Shown piece by piece: positions 17,607 through 26,706 of a stretch of 64,000 nucleotides of DNA. The number at the start of each line of letters is the position of its first letter. Positions within the stretch are counted from its first letter, which is position 1. The stretch lies in contig SVFC01000009.1 of the NCBI GenBank assembly GCA_015057035.1, forward strand, positions 18,984 to 82,983, written 5' to 3'. The notes below the pieces were generated by a model. That model searched no databases and was not told where the DNA came from. It saw nothing but the letters and a program-made list of their open reading frames with translations. Both the position numbers and the translations under genes were made by a program. Source of the stretch: Lachnospiraceae bacterium (GTDB lineage Bacteria > Bacillota > Clostridia > Lachnospirales > Lachnospiraceae).

Positions 17607-20396
17607 ATGGGAAAATATGATTACCAAAAATCTTATGCAAGACAAATTGAAAGTATAGTCATTGTTATCTGTGCATTTTACAGCTTTACACAGTTATTTT
17701 TGGGATACAAAAACGACTGGAATCCAGTGGGACAGATGGTAGTACTTTGTGGAATGCTGATTTCATGGATTTATTTCTTTGGACAGTATCAGACTTATGA
17801 AGTTCGAGCATATGTTACAAGTATTATGTCGCAGTTAACAGTATTTATGTATGCTGCAGAAGTAGGGGACTTTTACTCTGTAATATCTGTCTACCTTAGT
17901 TTGTGTATTGCATTGGGATTATATGGTATTCCGAAAGTAATGACTATACCATTAATATCATATACAGGAATTATTCTTCACTGTATTTTTATTGATAAAT
18001 CTTTGGCCTGGGGACACTATGATTCCGATTTGGGAATGGTAATGAGAGTACTGCAGGGCTATTTGGTATGGTTTGTAGTTTTCTATTTGGTTTATCGTTA
18101 TCAGACGACACAGGAAAGTATGTTGGAAATGATCGATGCTTTAAAGAAATCAGAGCGTCAGAAGGATGATTTCCTGGCAAATGTTAGCCATGAAATTCGT
18201 ACACCAATTAATACCATTTGTGGCATTAGTGAAATTATGCTGAGGGATGGTGTTCCTCAGGAAATGAAAGAAGATATATTAAATATTCAGTCAGCTGGCC
18301 GCAACCTGATGATGGTAGTAAGTGATATTCTTGATTACTCTGAACTTCAGGAAGGTGAGTTTGATATCGTAGAGGAAAACTATTATGTTAGTTCTACGAT
18401 ATATGATGTCATTAATATGACCATGGCGAAAAAGAGTGAGAAAAAATTAGAACTGATTATCAACTGTGATGCAAATATTCCTAGTGTTCTGATTGGGGAT
18501 GAGCAGAAGATTCGTCGTGTTATTATGAACCTTGTGAATAATGCGATTGAATTTACAGAAGAAGGCTGTGTATGTATTGAATTTGGATACCGTAAAGAAG
18601 AATATGGCGTAAACTTAATTGTTACCGTAAAAGATACTGGTAGCGGTATGTCCAAAGAAGACATTGAAAAACTATTCGTCAAGTTTTCACAGGTTGATAT
18701 GGGACGAACAAGAAAAAAAGGTGGCGTTGGGCTGGGACTTGCCATTGCACAGGCCATTATATATAAAATGGGTGGTTTTATTACCGTTAAGAGTGAGCTT
18801 GGAAAAGGTAGTGAATTCCGCTTTGTTATTCCACAAAAGGTATTTGATGAGAAGCCAATTGCGGAAATTCCAAATAAAGAAGAGATTAATGCAGCTGTTT
18901 ACATCAACATGGAACAGTTTGAATATACGGCACTTCGAGATGAATATAGTAATAATATACGTCAGATTACAGAGCAAGCGGGCGTTAAAGTTCGAGTATT
19001 CCGTAATCTTATGGAATTGAAACGTTGGTCTAAACGAGAGAGATATAATCAGATATTTATTAGTTTAAAAGAATATCAGGAAGATTCTGTATTCTTTGAT
19101 AATTTATCAATGCAGGCTAAGGTTCATGTGATTTTGGACAATAGTGATGAAGCAAAGGTTCAGAATCGATTAATCAATAAGATTATTAAACCGTTCTTCG
19201 TGCTTTCGATTATGACTGCTTTGAAGAATCAGAACAGGGACGAAAAAGAAGAAGGAAGAATTCTAGATGATGCACATCAGTTATATGCACCAGATGCAAG
19301 TGTATTGGTAATTGATGATAATCAGATGAATATTCGAGTTGTAGAAGGCCTATTAAAAGAATACGGATTGAAAGTGGATTCTGCATTAAGTGGTCCAGAA
19401 GGAATTGCGATGTTAGAGAACAGAAGCTATGATATGGTATTCTTAGACCATATGATGCCAGAGATGGATGGTGTAGAAACATTACATCATATTCGTCGCA
19501 AACAGGACTCTTATTTCAAGGAGATTCCAATTGTTGCGCTGACAGCCAATGCTATCGCTGGAACAAGAGAAATGCTTATCAAAGAAGGATTTGACGATTT
19601 CCTTCCAAAGCCAGTAGAAAGCTCCGTTCTGCAGCGTGCATTAAAACGTCACATTCCTATTAAGAAACAGAAGTCTTTGGAAGAATATGTACAGAATGAA
19701 CCTGTTGAAGAAGTGGCAGAAAAACCTGTGGCGGTGAAATCTATGCCAGAAACAAAGGTAAAACCTGCAACTACAACATCTTCAGAACTTCAAATTGGGG
19801 ATTTAGAGATTTCCAAAGGTATTATGTACTGTGGAAACCAGAAAAACTACATTGAAATCTTAAAAACCCACCGTGATAGTGGCGAAGAAAACATGAGTGC
19901 GTGTCAGGCTCTTTTTGATAAAGAAGATTGGAAGAACTATACCATTACAGTTCATGGCATTAAGAGCTCTATGATGAGCATCGGCGCTGTAAAACTATCA
20001 GAAATGGCCAAGGCTTTGGAAATGGCAGGAAAAGGCGAGGACTATACATATATTCGTGCAAATCACGAACCTATGATGGATGAATATCGTCGCATCATTG
20101 ACATTTTGAATCATAGCGATGTGTTAGGGGCACCAAAAGCGGCAGAGGCGGTTTGTGAAAAAACTGAAATAGAAGAGTCTGTTTTTGCAAATATGTTAAC
20201 CGAAATGGAAAACGCTTCCTATGAATTAGATGACGCAAAGATGAAGGGAATCTTAGATCAGCTTAGCGCATATTCCTATGGAGGCAAGGATTTAGCGAAA
20301 GAACTTCAGACTGTATACAAAAAGGTTGAGATGTCAGATCTTATGTCTGCATATGAAACTGTAGTGAAACTAAAAGACAAAATCAAAAAGGCTTAA
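17607..20396 (+). CDS. Membrane hybrid histidine kinase (HisKA-HATPase-pseudoreceiver-receiver-Hpt)
   Basis: The 929-residue protein has about five to six N-terminal membrane segments (residues 15-165) and HisKA with H195 (S-H-E-I-R-T-P). HATPase (about 295-410) shows N-L-V-N-N-A and G-V-G-L-G-L. A receiver-like region (about 425-540) has no acidic pocket or acceptor Asp. A complete receiver follows (about 565-685; D570-D571, acceptor D614, K668), then an Hpt domain with H783 (V-H-G-I-K-S-S). A final helical tail completes it. This is a full four-step phosphorelay on one chain, so the last phosphoryl group could pass to a free receiver such as the one at 13062. GGAGG precedes the ATG. The next hybrid kinase starts 11 bases downstream. 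Confidence 0.9.
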   Translation: MGKYDYQKSYARQIESIVIVICAFYSFTQLFLGYKNDWNPVGQMVVLCGMLISWIYFFGQYQTYEVRAYVTSIMSQLTVFMYAAEVGDFYSVISVYLSLCIALGLYGIPKVMTIPLISYTGIILHCIFIDKSLAWGHYDSDLGMVMRVLQGYLVWFVVFYLVYRYQTTQESMLEMIDALKKSERQKDDFLANVSHEIRTPINTICGISEIMLRDGVPQEMKEDILNIQSAGRNLMMVVSDILDYSELQEGEFDIVEENYYVSSTIYDVINMTMAKKSEKKLELIINCDANIPSVLIGDEQKIRRVIMNLVNNAIEFTEEGCVCIEFGYRKEEYGVNLIVTVKDTGSGMSKEDIEKLFVKFSQVDMGRTRKKGGVGLGLAIAQAIIYKMGGFITVKSELGKGSEFRFVIPQKVFDEKPIAEIPNKEEINAAVYINMEQFEYTALRDEYSNNIRQITEQAGVKVRVFRNLMELKRWSKRERYNQIFISLKEYQEDSVFFDNLSMQAKVHVILDNSDEAKVQNRLINKIIKPFFVLSIMTALKNQNRDEKEEGRILDDAHQLYAPDASVLVIDDNQMNIRVVEGLLKEYGLKVDSALSGPEGIAMLENRSYDMVFLDHMMPEMDGVETLHHIRRKQDSYFKEIPIVALTANAIAGTREMLIKEGFDDFLPKPVESSVLQRALKRHIPIKKQKSLEEYVQNEPVEEVAEKPVAVKSMPETKVKPATTTSSELQIGDLEISKGIMYCGNQKNYIEILKTHRDSGEENMSACQALFDKEDWKNYTITVHGIKSSMMSIGAVKLSEMAKALEMAGKGEDYTYIRANHEPMMDEYRRIIDILNHSDVLGAPKAAEAVCEKTEIEESVFANMLTEMENASYELDDAKMKGILDQLSAYSYGGKDLAKELQTVYKKVEMSDLMSAYETVVKLKDKIKKA

Positions 20397-20407
20397 GAGG
20401 AAATGCT

Positions 20408-23077
20408 ATGTTTAGAAAATTACACAAATTATTCTTAAGTGATGAAATTGAAATGAAAGAAAGGCTGTTCCGTGTGATTTTATTGGTGGGAACAGTTGCG
20501 GTAGCTGCGGCAATTATTCAGGGATTGACACTTGTAAATGCCTGGAATCTGATGATTGTTTATGGAATTATGTTTGTGGCGTTCATTGTGGCATTCATAT
20601 CTACATTTAGATTCCGTAATACGGATTTTGCGGCAATGTTAATCGGTGTGGTTATTATTATGATTGCGCTTCCGTTTATTTTCTTCAAAGGAGGCGGAAT
20701 CAATAGTGGTGCATCTACCTGGATGTGTATGGGATTATTCTATGTGTTTTTGATGTTTACAGGAACGAAGAGATGGATATTCCTGACACTTACTTTGTTC
20801 ACAGATGTGACCTGCTATGTTGTGGCATTTTTATATCCAGATGCAGTGGATGAACTTGCTACTCCATTTGAGATTCATTTTGATGCGGGATTTGCGGTTA
20901 TTGTAGTTGGTTTGACGATTGGTACAATCATGAGCTTTCAAACAGCAGTATATGAGCGTGAACGAAGAATTAATGAAGAACAAAAGCGGGAATTAGAATC
21001 ATTAAGCAAATCAAAAGATATTTTCTTTGCTAGCATGAGTCATGAAATTCGTACACCTATTAATTCTATTGTAGGTTTGAATGAATTGATTTTGCGCGAG
21101 AACCCATCGGAAGATATTCAAAATTACGCTAAGAATATACAGAATGCCAGCAAGATGCTGTTATCTCTGGTGAATGACATCTTGGATTTGTCACAGCTTG
21201 AGATTAATAAAATGCAGCTTGCGGATGAAGACTATCGTATATATGATATGTTCCACGAAATTGTGGACATTATGAAGATCCGCATGAATGACAAGAAATT
21301 GAAGTTTATGGTAGATATTGATAGTTCTTTGCCAGCTGTGTTACGTGGTGATGAAAGACGTATAAAACAGGTTTTACTGAATATTCTTAGTAATGCTGTG
21401 AAATACACCCAGGAAGGTTCTGTGACATTAACGTGTAAACATGAGATGCTGGAGGATGGCAGAGCAAATATCATTATTTCTGTAGCGGATACAGGAATTG
21501 GTATTCGTAAAGAGGAATTGGATTATTTGTTTGATGCATTTATGCGTTTAGACATTAAGCAGACGAATCGCATCGAAGGAACGGGATTAGGACTTTCGAT
21601 TACAAAGCATTTAGTGGATTTAATGGGAGGAAAGATTACCGTAGACAGTATCTATACCCAGGGATCTTTGTTTACTGTTAAGATTCCTCAGACCATCATT
21701 GATGATGCTTCTATGGGAGAATTCCTATCAGAACAGGATGCTCACACGGTATCAGCATATTACAGCAAATCTTTTGAAGCGCCAGAAGCGAGAATTTTGA
21801 TTGTGGATGATGATGACCTGAATCTGATTATTACAACAAAACTTCTTCAGGATACGAAGATGTCCATAGATACTGCCAGCAGTCCGGATGAATGTTTGCG
21901 TAAAACCATGCGCCGTTACTATAATTTGATTTTTATGGATTATATGATGCCAGAGCGAGATGGTGGAGAAGTCTTAAAAGAGATTCGCAAACAGGAAAAT
22001 GGATTGTGTAAAGATACTCCGGTTGTATTATTGTCAGCCAATGTATTTGGTGACAAAATGACTGAATACCAGCAAATGGGATTTGATGGAATGTTGGAAA
22101 AACCAATTAATGCTACTAAATTGGAAGAGGAAGCGCTTAAATTTATTCCAGAGGAACTGATAGAGTATCGTAAGGAAAATAGTTTCAATGGTCAAAACGA
22201 AGGTTTTGTTTCTCGTTTGTTAACACGTAAACGTAAAAAAGTATATATTGCTTCGGATAGTATTTGTGATTTGCCACAAGAATACAAAGATAAATATGAT
22301 ATTAAGATTATGGATTTATATATCCAGACCAAATACGGAAGATTCCGTGATTCTCAGGAATTGGATGTTAATAACCTTGCACAGTATTTGTCAGATAGTG
22401 AAAGTAAGGCAGAATCTTGGGCTGCGTCGGTAGAAGAGTATGAAAAATTCTTTGCAGAGGCATTGACAGAAGCAGAGGAAGTGATATATATTTCATTGGC
22501 TTCGAAAGTTGGAAAGTGTTATTGGAATGCAAAAGAAGCAGCGAAGGGATTCTCCCATGTGCATATTGTGGATTCAGGAATGCTTTCTTGTGGCCAGGGG
22601 CTGTTGGTTCTGTCTGCTGGTAAGATGGCGAATGAGGGGGCTACAGTTCAGGAGATTTGTTCTGAGTTGGAGCGATTGAAAAAGAAAACGGACTCTTCTT
22701 ACATCATTCCAAAGGTTAATATCCTGTATCAAAAAGGTTTAACAGATAAAATCACTGCAACAATATGTGATATGTTTAACTGGCATCCAGTCTTGGGATG
22801 TGCAAGAGGTTCCGTTCATGTGTTTGGAATTCGTGCTGGCAAGATGGAAAATGTATGGCGCAAGTATATTCGTTTCCATTTACGAAATAAGGCGAAGATT
22901 AATGATGAGATAATTTTCATTGTTCATGCAGGACTTAATGTTAGACAGCAAGAACTGGTTCAGGAAGAGGTTAGAAGATGTATTAAGTTTAAGAAAGTAG
23001 TATTTACTTCTGCATCTCCATCTAACGTATGTAATGCGGGATTAGGTTCTATAGGTATCGGTGTATTCCGAAAGTAA
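20408..23077 (+). CDS. Membrane hybrid histidine kinase fused to a DegV domain
   Basis: The 889-residue protein has about six membrane segments (residues 20-180), HisKA with H212 (S-H-E-I-R-T-P), and HATPase (about 315-430; N-I-L-S-N-A, D-T-G-I-G-I, G-T-G-L-G-L). A receiver follows (about 461-580; D467-D470, acceptor D511, K565), then a full-length DegV/EDD domain (about 611-889). DegV landmarks are I-A-S-D-S-I-C-D-L-P at its start, V-D-S-G-M-L-S-C-G-Q-G in the middle, and the closing G-L-G-S-I-G-I-G-V-F. The usual T-S-Q-P-S and S-G-T-Y-Q-S-A segments are altered. DegV proteins bind fatty acids, so this kinase may be tuned by lipid. uppP follows after 15 bases with no terminator. Confidence 0.9.
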   Translation: MFRKLHKLFLSDEIEMKERLFRVILLVGTVAVAAAIIQGLTLVNAWNLMIVYGIMFVAFIVAFISTFRFRNTDFAAMLIGVVIIMIALPFIFFKGGGINSGASTWMCMGLFYVFLMFTGTKRWIFLTLTLFTDVTCYVVAFLYPDAVDELATPFEIHFDAGFAVIVVGLTIGTIMSFQTAVYERERRINEEQKRELESLSKSKDIFFASMSHEIRTPINSIVGLNELILRENPSEDIQNYAKNIQNASKMLLSLVNDILDLSQLEINKMQLADEDYRIYDMFHEIVDIMKIRMNDKKLKFMVDIDSSLPAVLRGDERRIKQVLLNILSNAVKYTQEGSVTLTCKHEMLEDGRANIIISVADTGIGIRKEELDYLFDAFMRLDIKQTNRIEGTGLGLSITKHLVDLMGGKITVDSIYTQGSLFTVKIPQTIIDDASMGEFLSEQDAHTVSAYYSKSFEAPEARILIVDDDDLNLIITTKLLQDTKMSIDTASSPDECLRKTMRRYYNLIFMDYMMPERDGGEVLKEIRKQENGLCKDTPVVLLSANVFGDKMTEYQQMGFDGMLEKPINATKLEEEALKFIPEELIEYRKENSFNGQNEGFVSRLLTRKRKKVYIASDSICDLPQEYKDKYDIKIMDLYIQTKYGRFRDSQELDVNNLAQYLSDSESKAESWAASVEEYEKFFAEALTEAEEVIYISLASKVGKCYWNAKEAAKGFSHVHIVDSGMLSCGQGLLVLSAGKMANEGATVQEICSELERLKKKTDSSYIIPKVNILYQKGLTDKITATICDMFNWHPVLGCARGSVHVFGIRAGKMENVWRKYIRFHLRNKAKINDEIIFIVHAGLNVRQQELVQEEVRRCIKFKKVVFTSASPSNVCNAGLGSIGIGVFRK

Positions 23078-23092
23078 ATTGATGAGGTTTAT

Positions 23093-24007
23093 ATGGAAAA
23101 TATTTTTGAAATTTTAAAAGCGATTTTATTTGGTATTGTAGAAGGTATTACAGAGTGGCTTCCAATTAGTAGTACAGGACATATGATTTTGCTTAACGAG
23201 TTTGTGCAATTAGATGTAAGCGAAGAATTCTGGGATATGTTTCTGGTGGTAATCCAGTTAGGCGCGATTCTTGCAGTTGTGGTTTTATTTTGGAATATTA
23301 TTTGGCCATTTGGCTTATCGAAAAATGTTCATGAGTTTTTCTCAGATAACGGAGATAAGGGCTTCTGGAAACAGAAAAACTGGCTTGTAGGACCAATTGC
23401 AGTAAAAATGGAAATCATCATTAACTGGTTAAAAATTGTTGTTGCATGTATTCCTGCAATTGTATTTGTTATATTGGATTTGGATGATCTTTGCGACCAG
23501 TATTTTTACAATGCAACAGGAGTTTCCATTGCATTAATTGTATTTGGTGTTGCATTTATCCTGATTGAAAATCGTAAGGCTACCAAATATGCAAAAGCAG
23601 AAGAGTTGATGCAGATTACTTGGAAGATGGCGATGATGATTGGAATATTTCAGTTATTAGCAGCTGCATTTCCAGGAACTTCACGTTCAGGAGCTACGAT
23701 TTTAGGAGCACTTCTGATTGGGGTATCCAGAAAAGCAGCGAGTGAATTTACATTTATTCTTGCGATTCCAGTAATGTTAGGGGCAAGTTTATTAGAGTTG
23801 CTGGATTTTGGCTTTCATTTATCCGGAAGCGAATGGGTAATTTTGGCGGTAGGAATGATTAGTGCATTTTTAGTATCTATTATCGTAATCAAGTTCCTGC
23901 TTAGTTATATTCGCAAACATGATTTTAAAGTTTTCGGCTGGTATCGAATTGTGCTTGGCACTCTAGTTTTACTGTGTGGAGTGGCAGGAATCATTGAATT
24001 GTTCTAG
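23093..24007 (+). CDS. uppP: Undecaprenyl-diphosphate phosphatase
   Basis: The 304-residue integral membrane enzyme (BacA/UppP family) recycles the lipid carrier of peptidoglycan synthesis by removing one phosphate from undecaprenyl diphosphate. Its two signature loops are intact: E-G-I-T-E-W-L-P-I-S-S-T-G-H and P-G-T-S-R-S-G-A-T. About eight hydrophobic segments are visible. It lies 15 bases after the kinase-DegV gene and 11 bases before the phosphopantetheinyl transferase, and it may be read from the upstream signalling transcript. Confidence 0.95.
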   Translation: MENIFEILKAILFGIVEGITEWLPISSTGHMILLNEFVQLDVSEEFWDMFLVVIQLGAILAVVVLFWNIIWPFGLSKNVHEFFSDNGDKGFWKQKNWLVGPIAVKMEIIINWLKIVVACIPAIVFVILDLDDLCDQYFYNATGVSIALIVFGVAFILIENRKATKYAKAEELMQITWKMAMMIGIFQLLAAAFPGTSRSGATILGALLIGVSRKAASEFTFILAIPVMLGASLLELLDFGFHLSGSEWVILAVGMISAFLVSIIVIKFLLSYIRKHDFKVFGWYRIVLGTLVLLCGVAGIIELF

Positions 24008-24018
24008 GAAGTTGCAAA

Positions 24019-24666
24019 ATGATGAAATTGTATGTGGCAAATGTTGAGTGCCTGAATAACACACAGACATTTGCGAAGTATTTGAGCAAAGTGAATGAGC
24101 GGCGGAGGACAAAGGTTCTCCGCTGTAAAAATGAAGAGGACAAGAAGCGTACGCTGTTAGCGGGATATTTGTTGGCTGTTGCTTTGGAGAATGAAGGTTA
24201 TACATATGATAATCTGGAGTTTTCCAGAACAGCAGAGGGGAAACCATATGTTGAGGCTCATCCAGAAATCTGTTTTAGTATAAGCCATTCAGGGAAATAT
24301 GCTGTTTGTCTTATTTCAGATCAAAATGTGGGTGTGGATGTGGAATATAAAAACCGCAAACTATTATTGAGTGGGAATGATAGCAAATTATTGTCCGTAA
24401 TCAAAAGTAGTTTTTCAGAAGAAGAGTTTGTGGATTATCAAAATACACCGAAAGAATTACAGACAGAATTTTTCTTAAGACTGTGGACTAGAAAAGAAGC
24501 TGTCAGTAAAGCAATAGGAAAAGGTCTTGCTATGGATTTTTCCAAAATCTGTGTGTCAGATGAGAATGTTTTGTCCTTCTGGCTGGATGAAGAGTACTAT
24601 ATCAGTGTTTATCGGGAAAAGGATCAGTTGCAGAAAGAGGATTTAGAGATATGTATGATGAATTAA
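24019..24666 (+). CDS. 4'-phosphopantetheinyl transferase (Sfp type)
   Basis: The 215-residue enzyme transfers phosphopantetheine from coenzyme A to a serine of carrier proteins. The motifs are the core C-F-S-I-S-H-S-G-K-Y-A, the Mg-binding G-V-D-V-E and the W-T-R-K-E-A-x-S-K-A helix. A second ATG at 24022 could also be the start. No polyketide or non-ribosomal peptide gene is in the window, so its carrier substrate is unknown and it could serve fatty-acid ACP or a distant cluster. Its end overlaps the greA-like gene by 16 bases. Confidence 0.9.
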   Translation: MMKLYVANVECLNNTQTFAKYLSKVNERRRTKVLRCKNEEDKKRTLLAGYLLAVALENEGYTYDNLEFSRTAEGKPYVEAHPEICFSISHSGKYAVCLISDQNVGVDVEYKNRKLLLSGNDSKLLSVIKSSFSEEEFVDYQNTPKELQTEFFLRLWTRKEAVSKAIGKGLAMDFSKICVSDENVLSFWLDEEYYISVYREKDQLQKEDLEICMMN

Positions 24667-25154
24667 CGGCAAAAGATATTCAAAAGATGGAAGAAGAAAT
24701 CGAATATCGCAAGTTGGTAGTTCGAAAAGAAGCGTTAGAAGACGTAAAAGAAGCTCGTGCTCATGGAGATTTGAGCGAGAACTTCGAATATAAGGCGGCG
24801 AAAAAATTCAAAAATGAAAATGAGAGTCGCATTCGTTATCTGGAAAAAATGATTCGAACTGCAAAGGTGATTTCAGAGGATTCTGCTGAAGATGAAGTGG
24901 GTATGAATAATACGGTGGAATTGTTTTTTGAAGAAGATAATGAAGTTGAAACCTATAAGATTGTTACTACCGTAAGAAGTAATTCCTTGAAGAATCTGGT
25001 GAGTAAGGAATCACCTCTTGGGGCAGCAATTTACGGACACAAGGTAGGAGACAGATGTGAAGTAAAAGTCAATGACAATTACTCTTATTATGTTGAGATT
25101 CGTAAAATAGAAAATACAGTGGATGATGGAAGCGATGAATTAAGAAAATTCTAG
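24651..25154 (+). CDS. greA: Transcription elongation factor GreA/GreB family
   Basis: The 167-residue protein has an N-terminal antiparallel coiled coil (about 8-80). The tip sequence H-G-D-L-S-E-N-F-E-Y retains the acidic residues that enter the RNA polymerase secondary channel and stimulate cleavage of backtracked RNA. A C-terminal FKBP-like domain follows, with the L-G-A-A-I-Y-G-H-K-V-G-D motif. It overlaps the end of the phosphopantetheinyl transferase gene. The symbol follows family usage; I cannot exclude that another greA exists and this is a paralogue. Confidence 0.85.
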   Translation: MYDELTAKDIQKMEEEIEYRKLVVRKEALEDVKEARAHGDLSENFEYKAAKKFKNENESRIRYLEKMIRTAKVISEDSAEDEVGMNNTVELFFEEDNEVETYKIVTTVRSNSLKNLVSKESPLGAAIYGHKVGDRCEVKVNDNYSYYVEIRKIENTVDDGSDELRKF

Positions 25155-25175
25155 TGCTTTTTAAAGGAGAATATT

Positions 25176-26045
25176 GTGAAAGTATCGCAGATTTTAAAAG
25201 AAGATAAAGTGACTATTTCCTGTGAGATGTTTCCACCAAAGCAGGGAACTATGTTGGAAAACTATAAAGGAATTGTTGCGGAAATGGCAAAACTGAAGCC
25301 GGCCTACTTAAGCTGTACTTATGGTGCAACAGGTGGCACTTCAGATTATACGGTTGAGATTGCTGATGCAATAAATGCACACGGAATTCCGGCTATAGCA
25401 CATTTGACCTGTGCGTCATCTACCAAAGAAAAGGTAGATACAGTAATCAATCAACTAAAGAGTCGTGGAATTGAAAATATCCTGGCCTTACGTGGAGATA
25501 TTCCGGAGAACGTGGATTTTCCATTGCCTAATCAGTATCACCATGCAGTGGAGTTAATTGCTCAGATTAAACAGGCAGGCGATTTTTGTATTGGTGGAGC
25601 ATGTTACCCAGAAGGACATCCAGAAGCTGCCACCATGGAAGAAGACCTAATCCATTTAAAGGAGAAAGTGGATGCTGGTTGCGAGTATCTTACCACGCAG
25701 ATGTTTTTTGACAATAACATTTATTACAATTTTATGTATAAAGCTTTGAAGAAAGGAATTGATGTTCCAGTAGTAGCTGGAATTATGCCTGTAACCAATG
25801 CTAATCAAGTAAAACGTATTATTTCCTTATCTGGTAACTTGGTTCCTTCTAAGTTTATCAATATTGTAGACCGTTTCGGTGACAATCCAGATGCTATGAA
25901 GCAGGCTGGAATTGCTTATGCTACAGAACAGATTATTGACCTGATTGCTAATGGGGCAAATCACATCCACATCTATTCTATGAATAAGCCAGATGTGGCT
26001 GAAGCAATTATGAATAATTTATCCTATATCTATGTAAGGGGATAG
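25176..26045 (+). CDS. metF: 5,10-methylenetetrahydrofolate reductase
   Basis: The 289-residue TIM-barrel enzyme reduces methylene-tetrahydrofolate to methyl-tetrahydrofolate for methionine synthesis or C1 metabolism. Landmarks are S-C-E-M-F-P-P-K at the start, H-L-T-C-A-S, A-L-R-G-D-I-P, G-G-A-C-Y-P-E-G-H-P-E and T-Q-M-F-F-D-N. The start is GTG at 25176 with AAAGGAGA about 8 bases upstream. It is probably the last gene of the run that begins at uppP. Confidence 0.95.
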   Translation: MKVSQILKEDKVTISCEMFPPKQGTMLENYKGIVAEMAKLKPAYLSCTYGATGGTSDYTVEIADAINAHGIPAIAHLTCASSTKEKVDTVINQLKSRGIENILALRGDIPENVDFPLPNQYHHAVELIAQIKQAGDFCIGGACYPEGHPEAATMEEDLIHLKEKVDAGCEYLTTQMFFDNNIYYNFMYKALKKGIDVPVVAGIMPVTNANQVKRIISLSGNLVPSKFINIVDRFGDNPDAMKQAGIAYATEQIIDLIANGANHIHIYSMNKPDVAEAIMNNLSYIYVRG

Positions 26046-26054
26046 CCCTTTTCC
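26036..26054 (+). terminator. Weak terminator-like hairpin at the end of metF
   Basis: AAGGG (26036-26040) can pair with CCCTT (26046-26050) around a 5-base loop, followed by TT and pyrimidines. The stem overlaps the metF stop. The short stem makes this uncertain. Confidence 0.3.
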
Positions 26055-26122
26055 ACAAAATGTGCTATAATATCTCTAAAGTTGCAATTTTGCTTATGTG
26101 AGATTGGATATGGAGAAAACAT

Positions 26123-26695
26123 ATGGCTAGAAAAGGATTGGCTGGACAATTAAATATGTTTGATTTTTTTAAGTCCATGGAAGATATTCCAATGGGTGAG
26201 GTGCAGATGGTGTCTTTGATGCCAGAGGATGAGCTAGAAGTGGCGGCTGAACCAGAAGTGATTGAAGAACCGGATGTGGTAGAATCTCAGAATGAGATAG
26301 AAATTCAGGAACAGGAAATAGAGAAGACTGCTGTCAAGAAGGAAACTACACCACGCAAGAAACCGAAGAAGACTGTAGAACAACCTGTAGAAACGATTCC
26401 AAAGAAGGTGGAACCAGTTTCGATTCCTGAACCAGAAAAAGCAGAAAGTGATGAAGAGTCTTCCCGTCCAACGGTCAAAGTACAGAGAATCACATCCTCT
26501 GGAAACGATAAACCAGCAATGTGCCGTCAATATGTAATCGATGGAAGACAGTTAGAAATTGCCTACATAAATTACAATAAAGTGCGCATTACAAGGGAAG
26601 GACAGGAACCTGAGGTTTATGTTTTTGAATCTTCCAAAGAGGCGGTAGATTATTATGTGCAGAAAATGCAGGAATTAGAACCAGAAGAGGAATAG
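26123..26695 (+). CDS. Conserved-looking hypothetical protein with acidic/proline-lysine linker
   Basis: I do not recognise a family. The 190-residue protein has a distinctive N-terminus (M-A-R-K-G-L-A-G-Q-L-N-M-F-D-F-F), then a long low-complexity stretch rich in Glu, Pro, Val and Lys (about 35-115). A small compact C-terminal segment follows (about 130-190: C-R-Q-Y-V-I-D-G-R-Q-L-E-I-A-Y to a helical Y-Y-V-Q-K-M-Q-E-L). There is no signal peptide or membrane segment. The arrangement of short N-motif, flexible tether and small domain suggests a cytoplasmic scaffold or nucleic-acid partner, but that is inference. It is followed after 11 bases by another unknown gene in the same direction. Confidence 0.75.
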   Translation: MARKGLAGQLNMFDFFKSMEDIPMGEVQMVSLMPEDELEVAAEPEVIEEPDVVESQNEIEIQEQEIEKTAVKKETTPRKKPKKTVEQPVETIPKKVEPVSIPEPEKAESDEESSRPTVKVQRITSSGNDKPAMCRQYVIDGRQLEIAYINYNKVRITREGQEPEVYVFESSKEAVDYYVQKMQELEPEEE

Positions 26696-26706
26696 GAGAG
26701 GTTTTT

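Noticed and set aside
24651..25154. Truncated or defective GreA
   Set aside because: Length, acidic coiled-coil tip and the C-terminal domain are all present.
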